Notes under the pieces: generated by a model | Told to the model about the DNA's origin: nothing | Seen by the model: the letters and a program-made list of their open reading frames with translations, nothing else | Database searches by the model: none | From: JBMOMT01 sp049324835 | GTDB taxonomy: Bacteria; Chloroflexota; Anaerolineae; CAYNKW01 | DNA length: 64,000 nucleotides | Assembly (NCBI GenBank): GCA_049324835.1 | Contig: JBMOMT010000064.1 | Location: 150,291 to 214,290 of the forward strand | Reading direction: 5' to 3' | Shown: piece by piece, positions 42,515 through 53,800 of the stretch | How the letters are laid out: each line of letters begins with the position of its first letter | How positions within the stretch are numbered: the stretch's first letter is position 1 | Translations under genes and position numbers: made by a program

Positions 42515-43840
42515 TCAATCCAAAAGGACAGATTGGTAATCGAGAGGCTCCGATAGCCTGGCCTCCAATGGTTGAGCCAGCAGACTGCGGAACTCGCGAC
42601 TGGCAGACACCCACAGCGTTAGCAGCAACATGATGACCCCGCATGTTGCGTAAATCAACGGGATATTTTGATCCAGCAGATCGGCCACCACGCCCGCCAA
42701 GCCCATGGCCACCGGCGTCAGGCTGCCCGAAATCGTGGCCAGAAGACCAAAGACCCGGCCGCGAATCTCACCGGGGGTGGCGACCTGCAAAATGGTGGTG
42801 ATGTTGACGGTCACAAAGCCGCCGGTGAATCCTCCGAGCAGGGCCAACACTAATGCCATTTCAGGGACCTCGATCAGGCCCAACAAACCGTAACCGGCAG
42901 ATTCCAGGACGATGAAAAGGATCATCAGTCGTTTCCGGGTCTGGGCAGAGAATTGAAGGGCGCCGGCAAACAGGTAGCCCATCAACGTGCCCAGGCCATA
43001 CGCGGCCAGCAGAAAGCCATACCAGTCTATCGCAACCTGCAGGGTGTCTTCCACGAAAAACGGCAGCAGGACGATGACCGGCGCGGTGAAAAAAACCAAA
43101 AAAGCCGAGACGAAAACCAGCTCTCTCAACCCTTTCTGGCCCCAAATATACCGCAACCCCTCTGCGATATCCTGCCGGAATTGGCCTAGCTGCTTCCGCC
43201 AGCCACCATCCTGCCGGGGCATGGTCTGGGGAATATCGACAAAGGTCTCGCTGGCGGCAGCAAACAGATAACTGCTGCCATCAATGAGGAAAAGCACCGA
43301 CGCTCCCAGCAGACGATAAAAAGTGCCCCCCAGACCCTGTCCGATGAACAAGGACAGTTGAAGCGCCATCTGGCCCAAAGAATTGGCCGAAGCCACTTTG
43401 CTCCTGGGCACCAGGTCTGGAATGGCAGCCGAGATGGCCGGGCCGAAAAATGCACTGATCGAGCTGATCAGGACGGCCACGACGAATAACGCCACCAGGG
43501 TCAACTGTGTCGCTTCTGGCAACAGAAACACCAGCCCCGCCAGCGCCAACACCACGACGCCCCGCACGAGATCGCTGAGAATGATGATCTGGCGTCGAGA
43601 GTACCGATCGGCAAAAGCGCCGCCGATGGGCCCCAGGACAACCGCCGGCAAACCGGCGAGCATCTGCAGCAGGCCCATCAACGCTGCCGAACCGGTGACG
43701 TGTTTGATCCAGAATATCATGGCCACCGCAAAAGCCTGTGACCCCCAGGTGCTGACAAACTGGCCCTGCCAGAGCAAAAAAAAGTTACGATTCATCAACT
43801 TGACGGGTTGCGCTGCCATCTCTTTTGACTGATGCGTCAT
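42515..43840 (-). CDS. MFS exporter of the peptide synthetase cluster (EntS-like)
   Basis: A 441-residue major facilitator with about twelve membrane helices; start region NRNFFLLWQGQFVSTWGSQA, family loop GGAFADRYSRRQIII. The EntS/macrolide-efflux subfamily exports siderophores and antibiotics. GGGGAAGG is 9 bases before ATG, and the gene begins 33 bases after the terminal synthetase gene, so it should be co-transcribed and export the finished peptide or give self-protection. Confidence 0.88.
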   Translation of the reverse strand: MTHQSKEMAAQPVKLMNRNFFLLWQGQFVSTWGSQAFAVAMIFWIKHVTGSAALMGLLQMLAGLPAVVLGPIGGAFADRYSRRQIIILSDLVRGVVVLALAGLVFLLPEATQLTLVALFVVAVLISSISAFFGPAISAAIPDLVPRSKVASANSLGQMALQLSLFIGQGLGGTFYRLLGASVLFLIDGSSYLFAAASETFVDIPQTMPRQDGGWRKQLGQFRQDIAEGLRYIWGQKGLRELVFVSAFLVFFTAPVIVLLPFFVEDTLQVAIDWYGFLLAAYGLGTLMGYLFAGALQFSAQTRKRLMILFIVLESAGYGLLGLIEVPEMALVLALLGGFTGGFVTVNITTILQVATPGEIRGRVFGLLATISGSLTPVAMGLAGVVADLLDQNIPLIYATCGVIMLLLTLWVSASREFRSLLAQPLEARLSEPLDYQSVLLD

Positions 43841-43873
43841 GAATTTTAACCTTCCCCTCGCCGATCGCCTGCC

Positions 43874-46800
43874 TCAAACCTCTGATTTCAAACAGGCCGT
43901 CAATTGCTCCGCCAGAACCTGCACGTGCGGCTCGTGCATCATACTCAGATGATCCCCCGGAACCTGGCGTATCTCGACCCCACCAGCGGCAAACCTGCCC
44001 CAACCCATGTCCGCTTCCCCAGCCGCGTCCTCGGCGCCATCGCTGGCCCGAAAGAGTATCACCCGGCCCGGATAAGTCTGCGGCACGTAGCGCCGCCAGG
44101 CATCGGTGTGCGTCTTGAGGATGCGGATAAAGTGCTGGAACTGTGACAGGGTGACGTCGGGCAAAAGCCATTCGGCCTCTTTGGCCGTTTCAAACACGTG
44201 CGCCACCTGCTGATCGGCATCCATCTGCCGCAGACGCTCCAGTGACAGAGGCAAATGTTTACCAAACACGTCCATCAGATAGGCGGCCTGATCTTGCGGC
44301 TCCTCGCCGGGCACATGGGGGCCCTGATCCAGCAAGGCCAGCAGGGCCACTTTTTGGCCCTGGGCCTCCAACTGTTGGGCCATCTCGAAAGCGACAATGA
44401 CCCCCATCGACCAGCTCCCGATGAAATACGGACCCTGCGGCTGCACAGAGCGCACGGCCTGGACGTAATGGGCCGCCATGTCTTCGATGCGTGTGTGCAA
44501 CGCCTGATCGCCGTTCAATCCACGAGCCTGCAGGCCGTAAAAGGGCCGCCCGGAATCCAGACAGCGGGCCAAATCCACATACCAGTGCACGCTGCCGCCA
44601 GAAGGATGAACAAAGAACAGGGGCGGCGCAGAGCCCTCGGCTCGCAGGGGCACTATCAACGAGCCGGCATCCGCTTCTTCCTGGCGAAGCACCGCTGCCA
44701 GGTGCTCGATGGTCGGCTGCCGGAAAAGGGCGACCAGCGGCAGGGTCTTGCCGAGCTTTTGCTGGACCTGGGCCACCAACCGCACGGCGAGCAACGAATG
44801 TCCACCCAGCTCAAAAAAGTTGTCTTTGACCCCGATGGGTCGGGTTCCCAAAATGTCTTCCCAGATCAGCGTCAACTGCAATTCCAGCGCATCTCTGGGC
44901 GGCACCAGGGCGCGTTTGCCATCGACGCGCGCGCCGTCTGGGGCCGGCAGAGCGCGCCGATCTAGCTTGCCGCTGGGTGTGAGGGGCATCCGCTCCAGGA
45001 TGACGAACGCCGATGGCACCATGTACTGGGGCAGTTTTTTCTGAATATGGGCGCGCAGATCGTCCACAACCCCGGCATGGCCCTCGGCCAAAACCAGGTA
45101 GGCCACCAGCCGCTTGTCTCCCGGCGCGTCCTGCCGGGCCAGCACCGCCGCCTCGCGCACAGAGGCAACCTGATGCAGCACCGCCTCGATCTCACCCAGC
45201 TCGATGCGAAAGCCCCGCACCTTTACCTGATGATCCATGCGGCCCAGGAATTCGATCTCTCCATCGGCGCGGTAGCGGGCCAGATCGCCAGATTTGTAGA
45301 GTCGCGCGCCCGGATCGTCGCCGAAAGGATCGGGAATGAACCGCCCGGCTGTCAGCTCGGGCCGGTTCAAATAACCCCGGCCCACCCCCACACCGCCGAT
45401 GTGTAGCTCAGCCGGCACACCCACCGGCGCCGGCTGCAGGTTCGAATCGAGCAGGTACACCCGGGTGTTGGCGATGGGCCGCCCAATACCGGGCGCAGTC
45501 TCGCACCGTGTTTTGGCAGGAACAACGCCCGAAGTCGTGACCACTGTATCTTCGGTAGGGCCATAATTGTTTACCAATTCAAATGGTATGGTTGGCAGAG
45601 GATGGTAATTGAGTTTATCCCCACCCGTGAGCAACACGCGCAACGCCACGTTGTCGGGCCACTCCAGAGCCAATATACTTTCTGCCAGAGGCGTTGGCAA
45701 GAAACTGATCGTGATCGCATTTTCCACCAGCCATTTCTGAAGTTCCAGCGGCGATGCCCGCGTCCCCTCGTCAGGTATGTGGATACTCGCTCCCAATGTC
45801 AGGTAAGGCCAAAGCTCCCACACGGAAGCATCGAACCCCGGCCCGGCAATTTGTGTCGCCCGATCGGTTTGGGACACAGAGAAGGCCTTTTGATGCCAGT
45901 GGACAAGGTTTAACAATCCATTATGTTGAATCTGTACGCCTTTGGGTTTTCCTGTCGAGCCTGAGGTATAGATCACGTAGGCCAGATTGTTGCCGGTCAC
46001 CTCACTCTTGGGATTATTCCGTGTTTCTCCGGCCATTGTGTTCCAGTCAGTGTCAAGACAAATCTTTTGCATCTTATCGGTTGGTAATTTTGCCATCAAA
46101 TGCTGCTGCGTCAGTAATATCAAAACACCCGCATCCTCCAGCATAAACGCCAGCCGCTCGGTGGGATAGGCCGGGTCCAGGGGAACATAAGCGCCGCCGG
46201 CTTTTAAAACGCCCAGTATCCCCACGATCATCTCGATAGAGCGTTCGGTGCAGATGCCCACCAGGGTTTCCGGCCTCACGCCCAGCCGCTGCAAATAGTG
46301 CGCCAGCCGGTTGGCCCGACGGTTCAGCTCGGCGTACGTCAGGGATTCATCTCCAAAAACTACCGCCGCCGCCTCTGGCTCTCGCGCCGCGACCGCTTCG
46401 AACAACTCGTGCACGCACATCTCGTAAGCATAATCCGCCTGGGTCTGGTTCCACGCCACCAGCACCTGCTGCCGCTCGTCGTCCGTCAGCAAGGGCAGTT
46501 CGGCCAGTCTGGCATGTTGGTGCGCCACCATGCCCTCCAATAACACACCCAGATGGCGCAACATGCGCCCCACAACCTCTCTCTCGAAACGGTGGTCATC
46601 GTAGACGATTTTCAGCAGTAATTCTCGATCCGCCCCGGCGACCACGGTCAGCGGGTAGTTGGTCTGTTCCGCCGAACGAACGTCCTCGATGGTGAGGCTG
46701 CCAACCCCTGCCTGCAAGGCAGCGCTCACCGGATAGTTCTCAAAAACCAAAATGCTCTCGAACAACGGCAGACCAGCCGGCATCTCGCTCCAGTCCTGAA

Positions 46801-47815
46801 TCTGGATCAACGAGCAGAACTCGTACTGGCGCAACGCCACCTGCTGCACTTGCAGCGCGCGCAACCAATCCAGCAGTGTGGCCCCGGCAGGCGCGTGCGT
46901 CCGCACCGGCAGGGTATTGATAAAGAGCCCCACCATAGCCTCCGATCCTGCCAGCTCTGGCGGGCGACCCGACACGGTGGCCCCGAAAACCACCACCTCC
47001 TCACCACTGTAACGGCTCAGGAGCAGAGCCCAGGCCCCCTGGACCAACGTATTGAGTGTCAGTTGGTTTTGTTGGGCCACGGCCCGGAGTTGATCCAGTG
47101 TTTGGGCCGAAAGTTGGATTTCCAGTTCATCGTACACCTCTGTGGAATCCCCGGCAGGCCCGGCATATCGATCCACAGTCAACGGCGTGGGGGCTGTGAA
47201 ACCCTGGAGCGTCTGCCGCCAAAAAACCTCGGCCTCAGCCATGTCCTGACGTCTCAACCAGGCGATATAATCACGAAAAGGCCGCGGCGGATCCAAATGT
47301 AATTCCCTGCCGCTGCGCAGGGTCTCGTAAAAGGCAAAAATCTCCTGTAACAACACCGGCAGCGACCAGCCATCCAGCAGAATGTGGTGGTACGTCCAGA
47401 CGAAACGATACGTTTGTTCATCGATCCGAAACAGCGCCAGGCGCATCAGCGGCGGGTGCGAAAGCACAAAACCCGTTTGCCGCTCCTGCTGGAGGAAAAG
47501 CTGCAACTTGGCCTCTCGCTCGATCTCGGAGAGCGCCCGCCAGTCCTGCTCCTCCCACGGCAGGTCTACCCGCCGGTGCACCACCTGAACCGGTTCCTTG
47601 AGTCCCTCGCCAACAAAGGCCGTGCGCAAAAGGGTATGCCGCTCTGTCACCTGCTGCCAGGCTCGTTTGAAGGCTGAAACATCCAGATCGCCGCGCAACT
47701 TGCAGCTCACCTGTTCCACGTACACACCAGACTGGGGGGCATACAGGCTATGAAAGAGCATGCCCTGCTGCATGGGTGAAAGGGGATAAAAATCCTGGAC
47801 GTTTTTTATACTCAT
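43874..47815 (-). CDS. Terminal NRPS, C-A-PCP-TE, predicted Leu module
   Basis: A 1313-residue synthetase. The C domain starts FYPLSPMQQGMLFHSLY, the form that accepts a D-configured donor, and has HHILLDG at 143-149. The A domain spans about 480-960 with YTSGSTGKPKG near 616. Residues at the ten specificity positions read D-A-W-F-L-G-N-V-V-K, which equals a published Leu code. The PCP serine is Ser1007 (LGGHSLLA). A thioesterase domain follows, nucleophile Ser1136 in IGSWSMG (the usual first Gly of GxSxG is Ser). It adds the last residue after D-Asn and releases the peptide by hydrolysis or cyclisation. Start ATG 47815 lies 5 bases after the previous stop. Confidence 0.95.
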   Translation of the reverse strand: MSIKNVQDFYPLSPMQQGMLFHSLYAPQSGVYVEQVSCKLRGDLDVSAFKRAWQQVTERHTLLRTAFVGEGLKEPVQVVHRRVDLPWEEQDWRALSEIEREAKLQLFLQQERQTGFVLSHPPLMRLALFRIDEQTYRFVWTYHHILLDGWSLPVLLQEIFAFYETLRSGRELHLDPPRPFRDYIAWLRRQDMAEAEVFWRQTLQGFTAPTPLTVDRYAGPAGDSTEVYDELEIQLSAQTLDQLRAVAQQNQLTLNTLVQGAWALLLSRYSGEEVVVFGATVSGRPPELAGSEAMVGLFINTLPVRTHAPAGATLLDWLRALQVQQVALRQYEFCSLIQIQDWSEMPAGLPLFESILVFENYPVSAALQAGVGSLTIEDVRSAEQTNYPLTVVAGADRELLLKIVYDDHRFEREVVGRMLRHLGVLLEGMVAHQHARLAELPLLTDDERQQVLVAWNQTQADYAYEMCVHELFEAVAAREPEAAAVVFGDESLTYAELNRRANRLAHYLQRLGVRPETLVGICTERSIEMIVGILGVLKAGGAYVPLDPAYPTERLAFMLEDAGVLILLTQQHLMAKLPTDKMQKICLDTDWNTMAGETRNNPKSEVTGNNLAYVIYTSGSTGKPKGVQIQHNGLLNLVHWHQKAFSVSQTDRATQIAGPGFDASVWELWPYLTLGASIHIPDEGTRASPLELQKWLVENAITISFLPTPLAESILALEWPDNVALRVLLTGGDKLNYHPLPTIPFELVNNYGPTEDTVVTTSGVVPAKTRCETAPGIGRPIANTRVYLLDSNLQPAPVGVPAELHIGGVGVGRGYLNRPELTAGRFIPDPFGDDPGARLYKSGDLARYRADGEIEFLGRMDHQVKVRGFRIELGEIEAVLHQVASVREAAVLARQDAPGDKRLVAYLVLAEGHAGVVDDLRAHIQKKLPQYMVPSAFVILERMPLTPSGKLDRRALPAPDGARVDGKRALVPPRDALELQLTLIWEDILGTRPIGVKDNFFELGGHSLLAVRLVAQVQQKLGKTLPLVALFRQPTIEHLAAVLRQEEADAGSLIVPLRAEGSAPPLFFVHPSGGSVHWYVDLARCLDSGRPFYGLQARGLNGDQALHTRIEDMAAHYVQAVRSVQPQGPYFIGSWSMGVIVAFEMAQQLEAQGQKVALLALLDQGPHVPGEEPQDQAAYLMDVFGKHLPLSLERLRQMDADQQVAHVFETAKEAEWLLPDVTLSQFQHFIRILKTHTDAWRRYVPQTYPGRVILFRASDGAEDAAGEADMGWGRFAAGGVEIRQVPGDHLSMMHEPHVQVLAEQLTACLKSEV

Positions 47816-47820
47816 CTGGT

Positions 47821-50800
47821 CTAGCCCATCACTTTGCTGATTTCGCTCATGATATCCGTCAGATCCTCCTGATCCCACTCGAACTCGACAAAGTCCGAAG
47901 GCACAAAACCGATCGCGTCGCAAGTCTCTGACTGCCGGATCAGCCCCAACAAGGCCTCTTTGTAGCTGGCGGCCAGTTTTTCAATCGTCTCACGGCGATG
48001 CAGGTTTTCGCTATAGCTCCACTCCAGATGCAACCGACCGCCGCTCACAGCCCCATCCACTTCCAGCAAATGGGTGCGCCGATTTTCCAATCCACGGTCC
48101 AGACCGCGAGATTCCTGCGCCGGCAAAAACGGCACAGCCTGAGGCAATCCCTGATCCATCTGCCCCAGATAATTAAAGCTGATTTCGGCCGGCGGAGCCG
48201 CCCGCAAGGGCTGGCTCGCCTGGCTTTCATCGAGGTAGCGCAACACACCGTAACCGATGCCTCGACGAGGAATCGCACAAAGCTGCTCTTTGATACGCAT
48301 CAGAGCCTCTCCAGGCTCGGACGAATCAGCCATATCCAGTCGCACCGGAAAGAGAGCCGTGAACCAGCCCACCGTGCGCGACACATCCACGTCGTCGAAA
48401 ATATCTTCCCGGCCGTGTCCTTCCACATCCACCAGCAAAGAACGGCGGCCCGTCCATTGCCCGGCAGCCTGGGCCAGGGCGGTGAGCAGCACATCGTTGA
48501 TCTCGGTGCGGTAGGTTGCCGGCACATCGTACAGCAGAGCTTGCGTCTCCTCCACCGATAACGACACGGTGACGCTGCGCGCCGACGCCTCGGTGTTTTC
48601 CCCACCCGGATAATCCACCGGCAGCGAGCTTTCCCCATCGTGGATCACATCCAGCCAGAAAGGCAGTTCCTGTCGCGCCTGATCCGATTGGCCATAGGCC
48701 ATCAATCGCCGCGCCCATGCCTGGAACGAGGTGGTCTTGGCGGGCAACTGCACCGCCGCCCCCTGGCTGAGCTGCTGATAGGCGGTCATCAAATCCTCCA
48801 ACAGGATGCGCCACGACACCCCATCGATGGCCAGGTGATGCACCACCAGCAACAACCGCCCCGCCTGCCCTTCCCCCACATCGAAATAGGCCAGCCGCAT
48901 CAACGGCCCCGCCTCCAGATTCAGACTGCCCTGCAACGCCGCCGCGTGCGTCTCTATCGCCGCTCGCTGCTCCGCCGCCTCCAGGCCTGCCAATTCCACC
49001 CAACTGAACGGCACTCCCTCCTCCGGCAGGCTGTTCCACTGCCGCCAGCCCCCCTCTCCCCTCTCGTACCGCAGCCGCAAGGCGTCGTGATGCCCCAGCA
49101 ACTGCCTCACCGTCTCCTCCAACACCTCCCGCTCCAGCGGCTGCCTCACCTCCAGCAGGATCGCCTGGTTCCAGTGATGTGCCTCCGCCAGCTCGCACTC
49201 CAAAAACCAGCGCTGAATCGGCGTCAGCGGCGCCTCCCCTTCCACCAGCCCCTGCTCCGCCTGGATGGCCGGCCCCTTGCCCGCCACCGCCGCCAGCCCC
49301 GCCACCGTCGGCCGCTCGAACAACTGCCGCGGCGTCAGCCGCAGCCCCGCCTGATTCGCCCGCGCCACCACCTGGATGCTCAGAATCGAGTCGCCCCCCA
49401 GCTCGAAAAAGCTGTCGTGCACCCCCACCTGCTCCACCCCCAACACCGCTGCCCAAATGCCCGCCAGCGTCTCCTCCGCCGCCGTCCGCGGCGCTTCGTA
49501 AGCGGCCTCCAGTTCTGGCCTCGTCTCGTCCGGCGCCGGCAGCGCCTTCCTGTCCACCTTGCCGTTGGGCGTCAATGGCAGCCCTTCCAGTGTCACAAAG
49601 GCCGCTGGCACCATGTACTCCGGCAGCCGCTCGCTCAGATAACCGCGCAACTCGCCCACGCTCACCTCTGCCCCACCCCACACCACGTAGGCCACCAGCC
49701 GCTTCCGCCCCGGCTCGTCCTCCCGCGCCAGCACCACCACCTCTTGCACCGCCTCGTGCCCGCCCAACGCCGCCTCGACCTCACCCAACTCGATGCGAAA
49801 ACCCCTCACCTTTACCTGATGATCCATCCGCCCCAGGAATTCGATGTGGCCATCGCGGCGGTAACGGCACAGGTCGCCCGTCTTGTACAGCCGCGCCGCC
49901 GGGTCAGGACTGAACGGGTCGGCGATGAATCGCTCCGCCGTCAGCTCGGGCCGGTTCAGGTAGCCCCGCCCCACGCCCACCCCGCCGATGTACAACTCGC
50001 CCGGCACACCCACCGGCGCCGGCTGCATCTGACCGTCCAGAATGTACAGCCGGCTGTTGATGATCGGCCGCCCGATCGGCACTGCCCCCTCGACCCGCTC
50101 CCCCCGCCCAACCTGATACACACAACAGCCCACCACCGTCTCCGTCGGCCCGTACTCGTTCACCAGGACCGTCTCCGGCGCGTGGGCCTGCCAGAAGGCA
50201 ATGTGCTCACCCAGCAACTGTTCCCCGCCGATGATGAACGCCCGCGTCCGCCCCGCCGCCTCCTCCGGCCTCATCTGCTGGCTCAGCAGCTCCAGATGCG
50301 CCGGCGTGATCTTGACCAGACCATAGCCCTCACTCTTTCGCAGCGCCGTGCTCAACAACTCTACCCCCAACTCTTCCGGCAGCAACTCCACCGCCCGCCC
50401 CACCACCAACGGCGAAAACAGGCTCGTCACCGTCAGGTCGAACGATATCGACGAGTGCACCGGCGACCCTCCTCCCACCGCCACCGGATAGGCCTGCTGG
50501 CACCACGTGAGATAGTTCACCACCCCCCGATGCAGCACCATCGCCCCCTTGGGCCGGCCCGTCGAACCAGAGGTATAGATCACGTAGGCCAGATTGTCCG
50601 GCCTGACGTCGCTCACCGGGGCGGTATCCTCCTCACCTGCCATCATCTCCCAGCCGGCATCCAGACAGACCGTGTGGCGCGCCGATTCGCCCATTCGTTC
50701 TTTCAGATGCGCCTGCGTCAGCAGCACCTGCACCCCGGCGTCGGCCAGCATGAAGGCCAATCGCTCCGCCGGATAGCTGGGGTCCAACGGTACATACGCC

Positions 50801-53800
50801 CCGCCGGCCTTCAACACCCCCAGCAGCGCCGCCACCATCTCTGGCACACGCTCCATGCACACCCCCACCAGTCTCTCCGGCCCCACTCCCAGCCGCTGAA
50901 GGTAATGCGCCACCTGGTTCGACCGCCGGTCCAGCTCGCCGTAGCTCATCTGTTGCCCCTCGTACACCACCGCCGCCGCCTCTGGCGTGCGCGCCGCCTG
51001 CGCCGCGAACAATTCGTGCACGCATAGACCCGCCGGGTACGGCGCCTCGGTCTGGTTCCACGTCACGACAAGCTGCTGCCGCTCGGCTTCCGTCAGCAGC
51101 GGCAAGCTGTCGATCGACTGCTCGGGGGCGGCCACGATGCCCGCCAGCAGAGTCTGATAGTGCCCGATCAAACGCTCGATGGTCTCCCCGTCGAACAGAT
51201 CCGAGTTGTATTCCAGCGCGCCGCCCAGCCCGGCCCCCTGCTCTGCCATGAACAACGTCAAGTCGAACTTGGCCGTGCCGCTGTGAGCCTCCACCGCGCT
51301 GATTTCCACATCGGCCAGCGGTTGTGCACTCGCCGGCGCGTTCTGCAGGGCAAACATCACCTGGAACAGCGGGCTGTGGCTCATGTCACGATCGGGCTGC
51401 AACGCATCCACCACCATCTCGAACGGCAGGTCCTGATGGGCATACGCCCCCAACGCCGCCTCTCTCAGCCGCCCCAGCAGCTCGCGAAAACTCGGCCCGC
51501 CGGAGAGATCGCCGCGTATCACCAGCGTATTGACGAAAAAGCCGATCAGCCCCTCCACCTCGGCCCGGTTGCGGTTGGCTATCGGCGTGCCCACGCTGAT
51601 GTCTTCCTGGCCACTGTAGCGGTACAGCAACGTCTGAAAGGCCGCCAGCAAGGTCATAAACAGCGTAGCTCCCTCCTGCCGACCCAATTCTTTGATGGCC
51701 CGGCTCAGCTCCGGAGACAGCGCAAAGGTGCGGTAATCGCCGCGGTAGCTCTGAACCGCCGGCCGGGGCCGGTCGGTGGGCAGCTCCAACAGCGGCGGTA
51801 GACCGCGCAGTTGCCCCGTCCAATAGTCCAGGTGTCGTTCCAGCACCTCGCCCTGCAGCCACTCCCGCTGCCAGTGGGCAAAATCGGCGTACTGGATGAA
51901 CAACGGCGGCAATGGCGAAAACTGCCCCTGCGAAAAAGCCTGGTAAAGGATGGATATCTCTTGCACCAACACCCCTGTCGACCAGTCGTCGCCGGCGATG
52001 TGGTGCATGGTCAGCAGCACGAAATGATCCTGCTGCTCCAGCCGCAGCAGACGCGCCCGCAGCAACGGGCCGCGGGCCAGATCGAACGGCCTCTGCGCCT
52101 CCTCCTGCGCCAGCCGCAGCGCCTCCGCCTCTCGCTCCTCGGCTGGCAGGTGGCCCAGATCCGTCAGCGGCAGCGACAGATGCATCTCTGGCGCGATGAC
52201 CTGCGCCGGCCGGCCATCCTGGGTGCGAAAGGTGGTGCGCAGCACCTCGTGCCGCCGCACCACCTCGTTGAGGCACTGCGCCAGCACGTCGGCATCCAGC
52301 GGTCCCCGGAAGCGCATCGCCTCTGGAATGTTGTAGAATGGACTGTTCGGTTCCAGTTGATCCAGAAACCACAACCGCTGCTGCGCAAAGGACAGCGTCA
52401 TTTCCTCAGTGCGAGGCACAGGCCGGATGGGCGGCGCCTGCACTCCCGCAGCCGCGCGCCTGGCCACTTCGATCTGCTCTGCCAGCGCCGCCACCGTGGG
52501 CGATTCAAAGACCTTACGCAGAGGCAGATCGATCTGAAAGGCAGCGCGAACGCGAGACACCAACTGTGTGGCCAGCAGCGAGTGACCACCCAGCTCGAAG
52601 AAATTATCGTGCACGCCCGCCCGAACCACACCCAACACCTTGCTCCAGATGCCCGTCAGGACCTCTTCCACCGGCGTGCGGGGCGGCACGTATTCGCCCT
52701 CCACTTCGCGGCGCGACCAGTCCGGCTCCGGCAGCGCCGCCCGATCCACCTTGCCGTTGGGCGTCAGCGGCAGGGTTTGCAGAAAAACAAAAGTGGAAGG
52801 TACCATATAGTCTGGCAGCCGCTCCTGCAAAAACCGGCGCAGATCGCCGGGGGTGGGCTCGGTTTCCCGGTTCGGAACCACATAGGCCACCAGACGTTTA
52901 TCACCCAGAGCCACCTCCACCGCCTGCACCACAGCCTGCCGCAGGGCGAAATGGCCGCCCAACACCGCTTCGATCTCGCCCGGTTCGACGCGGAACCCCC
53001 GGATCTTGACCTGGTGATCCATACGGCCCAGAAATTCGACGTTGCCATCGCGCAAAAAACGCGCCAGGTCGCCCGTTTTGTACAGGCGGGCCGTGGGATC
53101 GCTGCTGAAAGGATCGGTGATGAATTTTTCATCGGTCATCTCTGGGCGACGGTGATAGCCCCGCGCCACGCCGGCCCCGCCCACGTAAAGCTGACCCGGC
53201 ACCCCAATGGGCAACGGCTGCAAGCGTTCGTCCAAAACATAGAGGCGCATGTTGGCAAAGGGCCGCCCGATGGGCACCAACTGCTCACCAGCCCGTTCTG
53301 ATAGGCTGCTCTCGAAACAGGAACTATCGATAGTGGCCTCGGTCAGGCCAAAAGAGTTGATCAGACGGGTATCCGGCCCGCAGAACTCTCGAAAGCGCCG
53401 GTACTCGTCCACATACCAGCTATCGGAACCGCAGATCAACAACCGCACAAAATCCAACCGCTCGCCGGTTTCGGCCAGGTACTGCATGAGCTGGCGCAGA
53501 ACCGCCGGCACAAACTCGGCGATATCGACCGCTTCCTGCCGCATCAGCGTATAGAGCTGCTCCGGCGCCAACAGCCACTCGCGGGGGCACAGCACCAGTT
53601 TGCCGCCGGAACCGAGGGCCCGCGCCAGATCGCCGGAGAAAACGTCAAAGGCGAAATTGGCCATCTGCAAATGAGAACGCACCGCCCTCAGATCGTAGGC
53701 CTCCTGCCAGGCCAGAAAGGCGTTGACCAGATTCCGATGCTCGATCACGACGCCTTTGGATTGGCCCGTGGAGCCAGAGGTGTAGATCATATAGACGGCA

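Noticed and set aside
48640..51027. A 795-codon plus-strand frame
   Set aside because: It is antisense to NRPS A and E domains, is rich in His/Arg/Pro/Gln and has no motif or ribosome site. The same holds for 51811-53301 and several others across 44000-62000.
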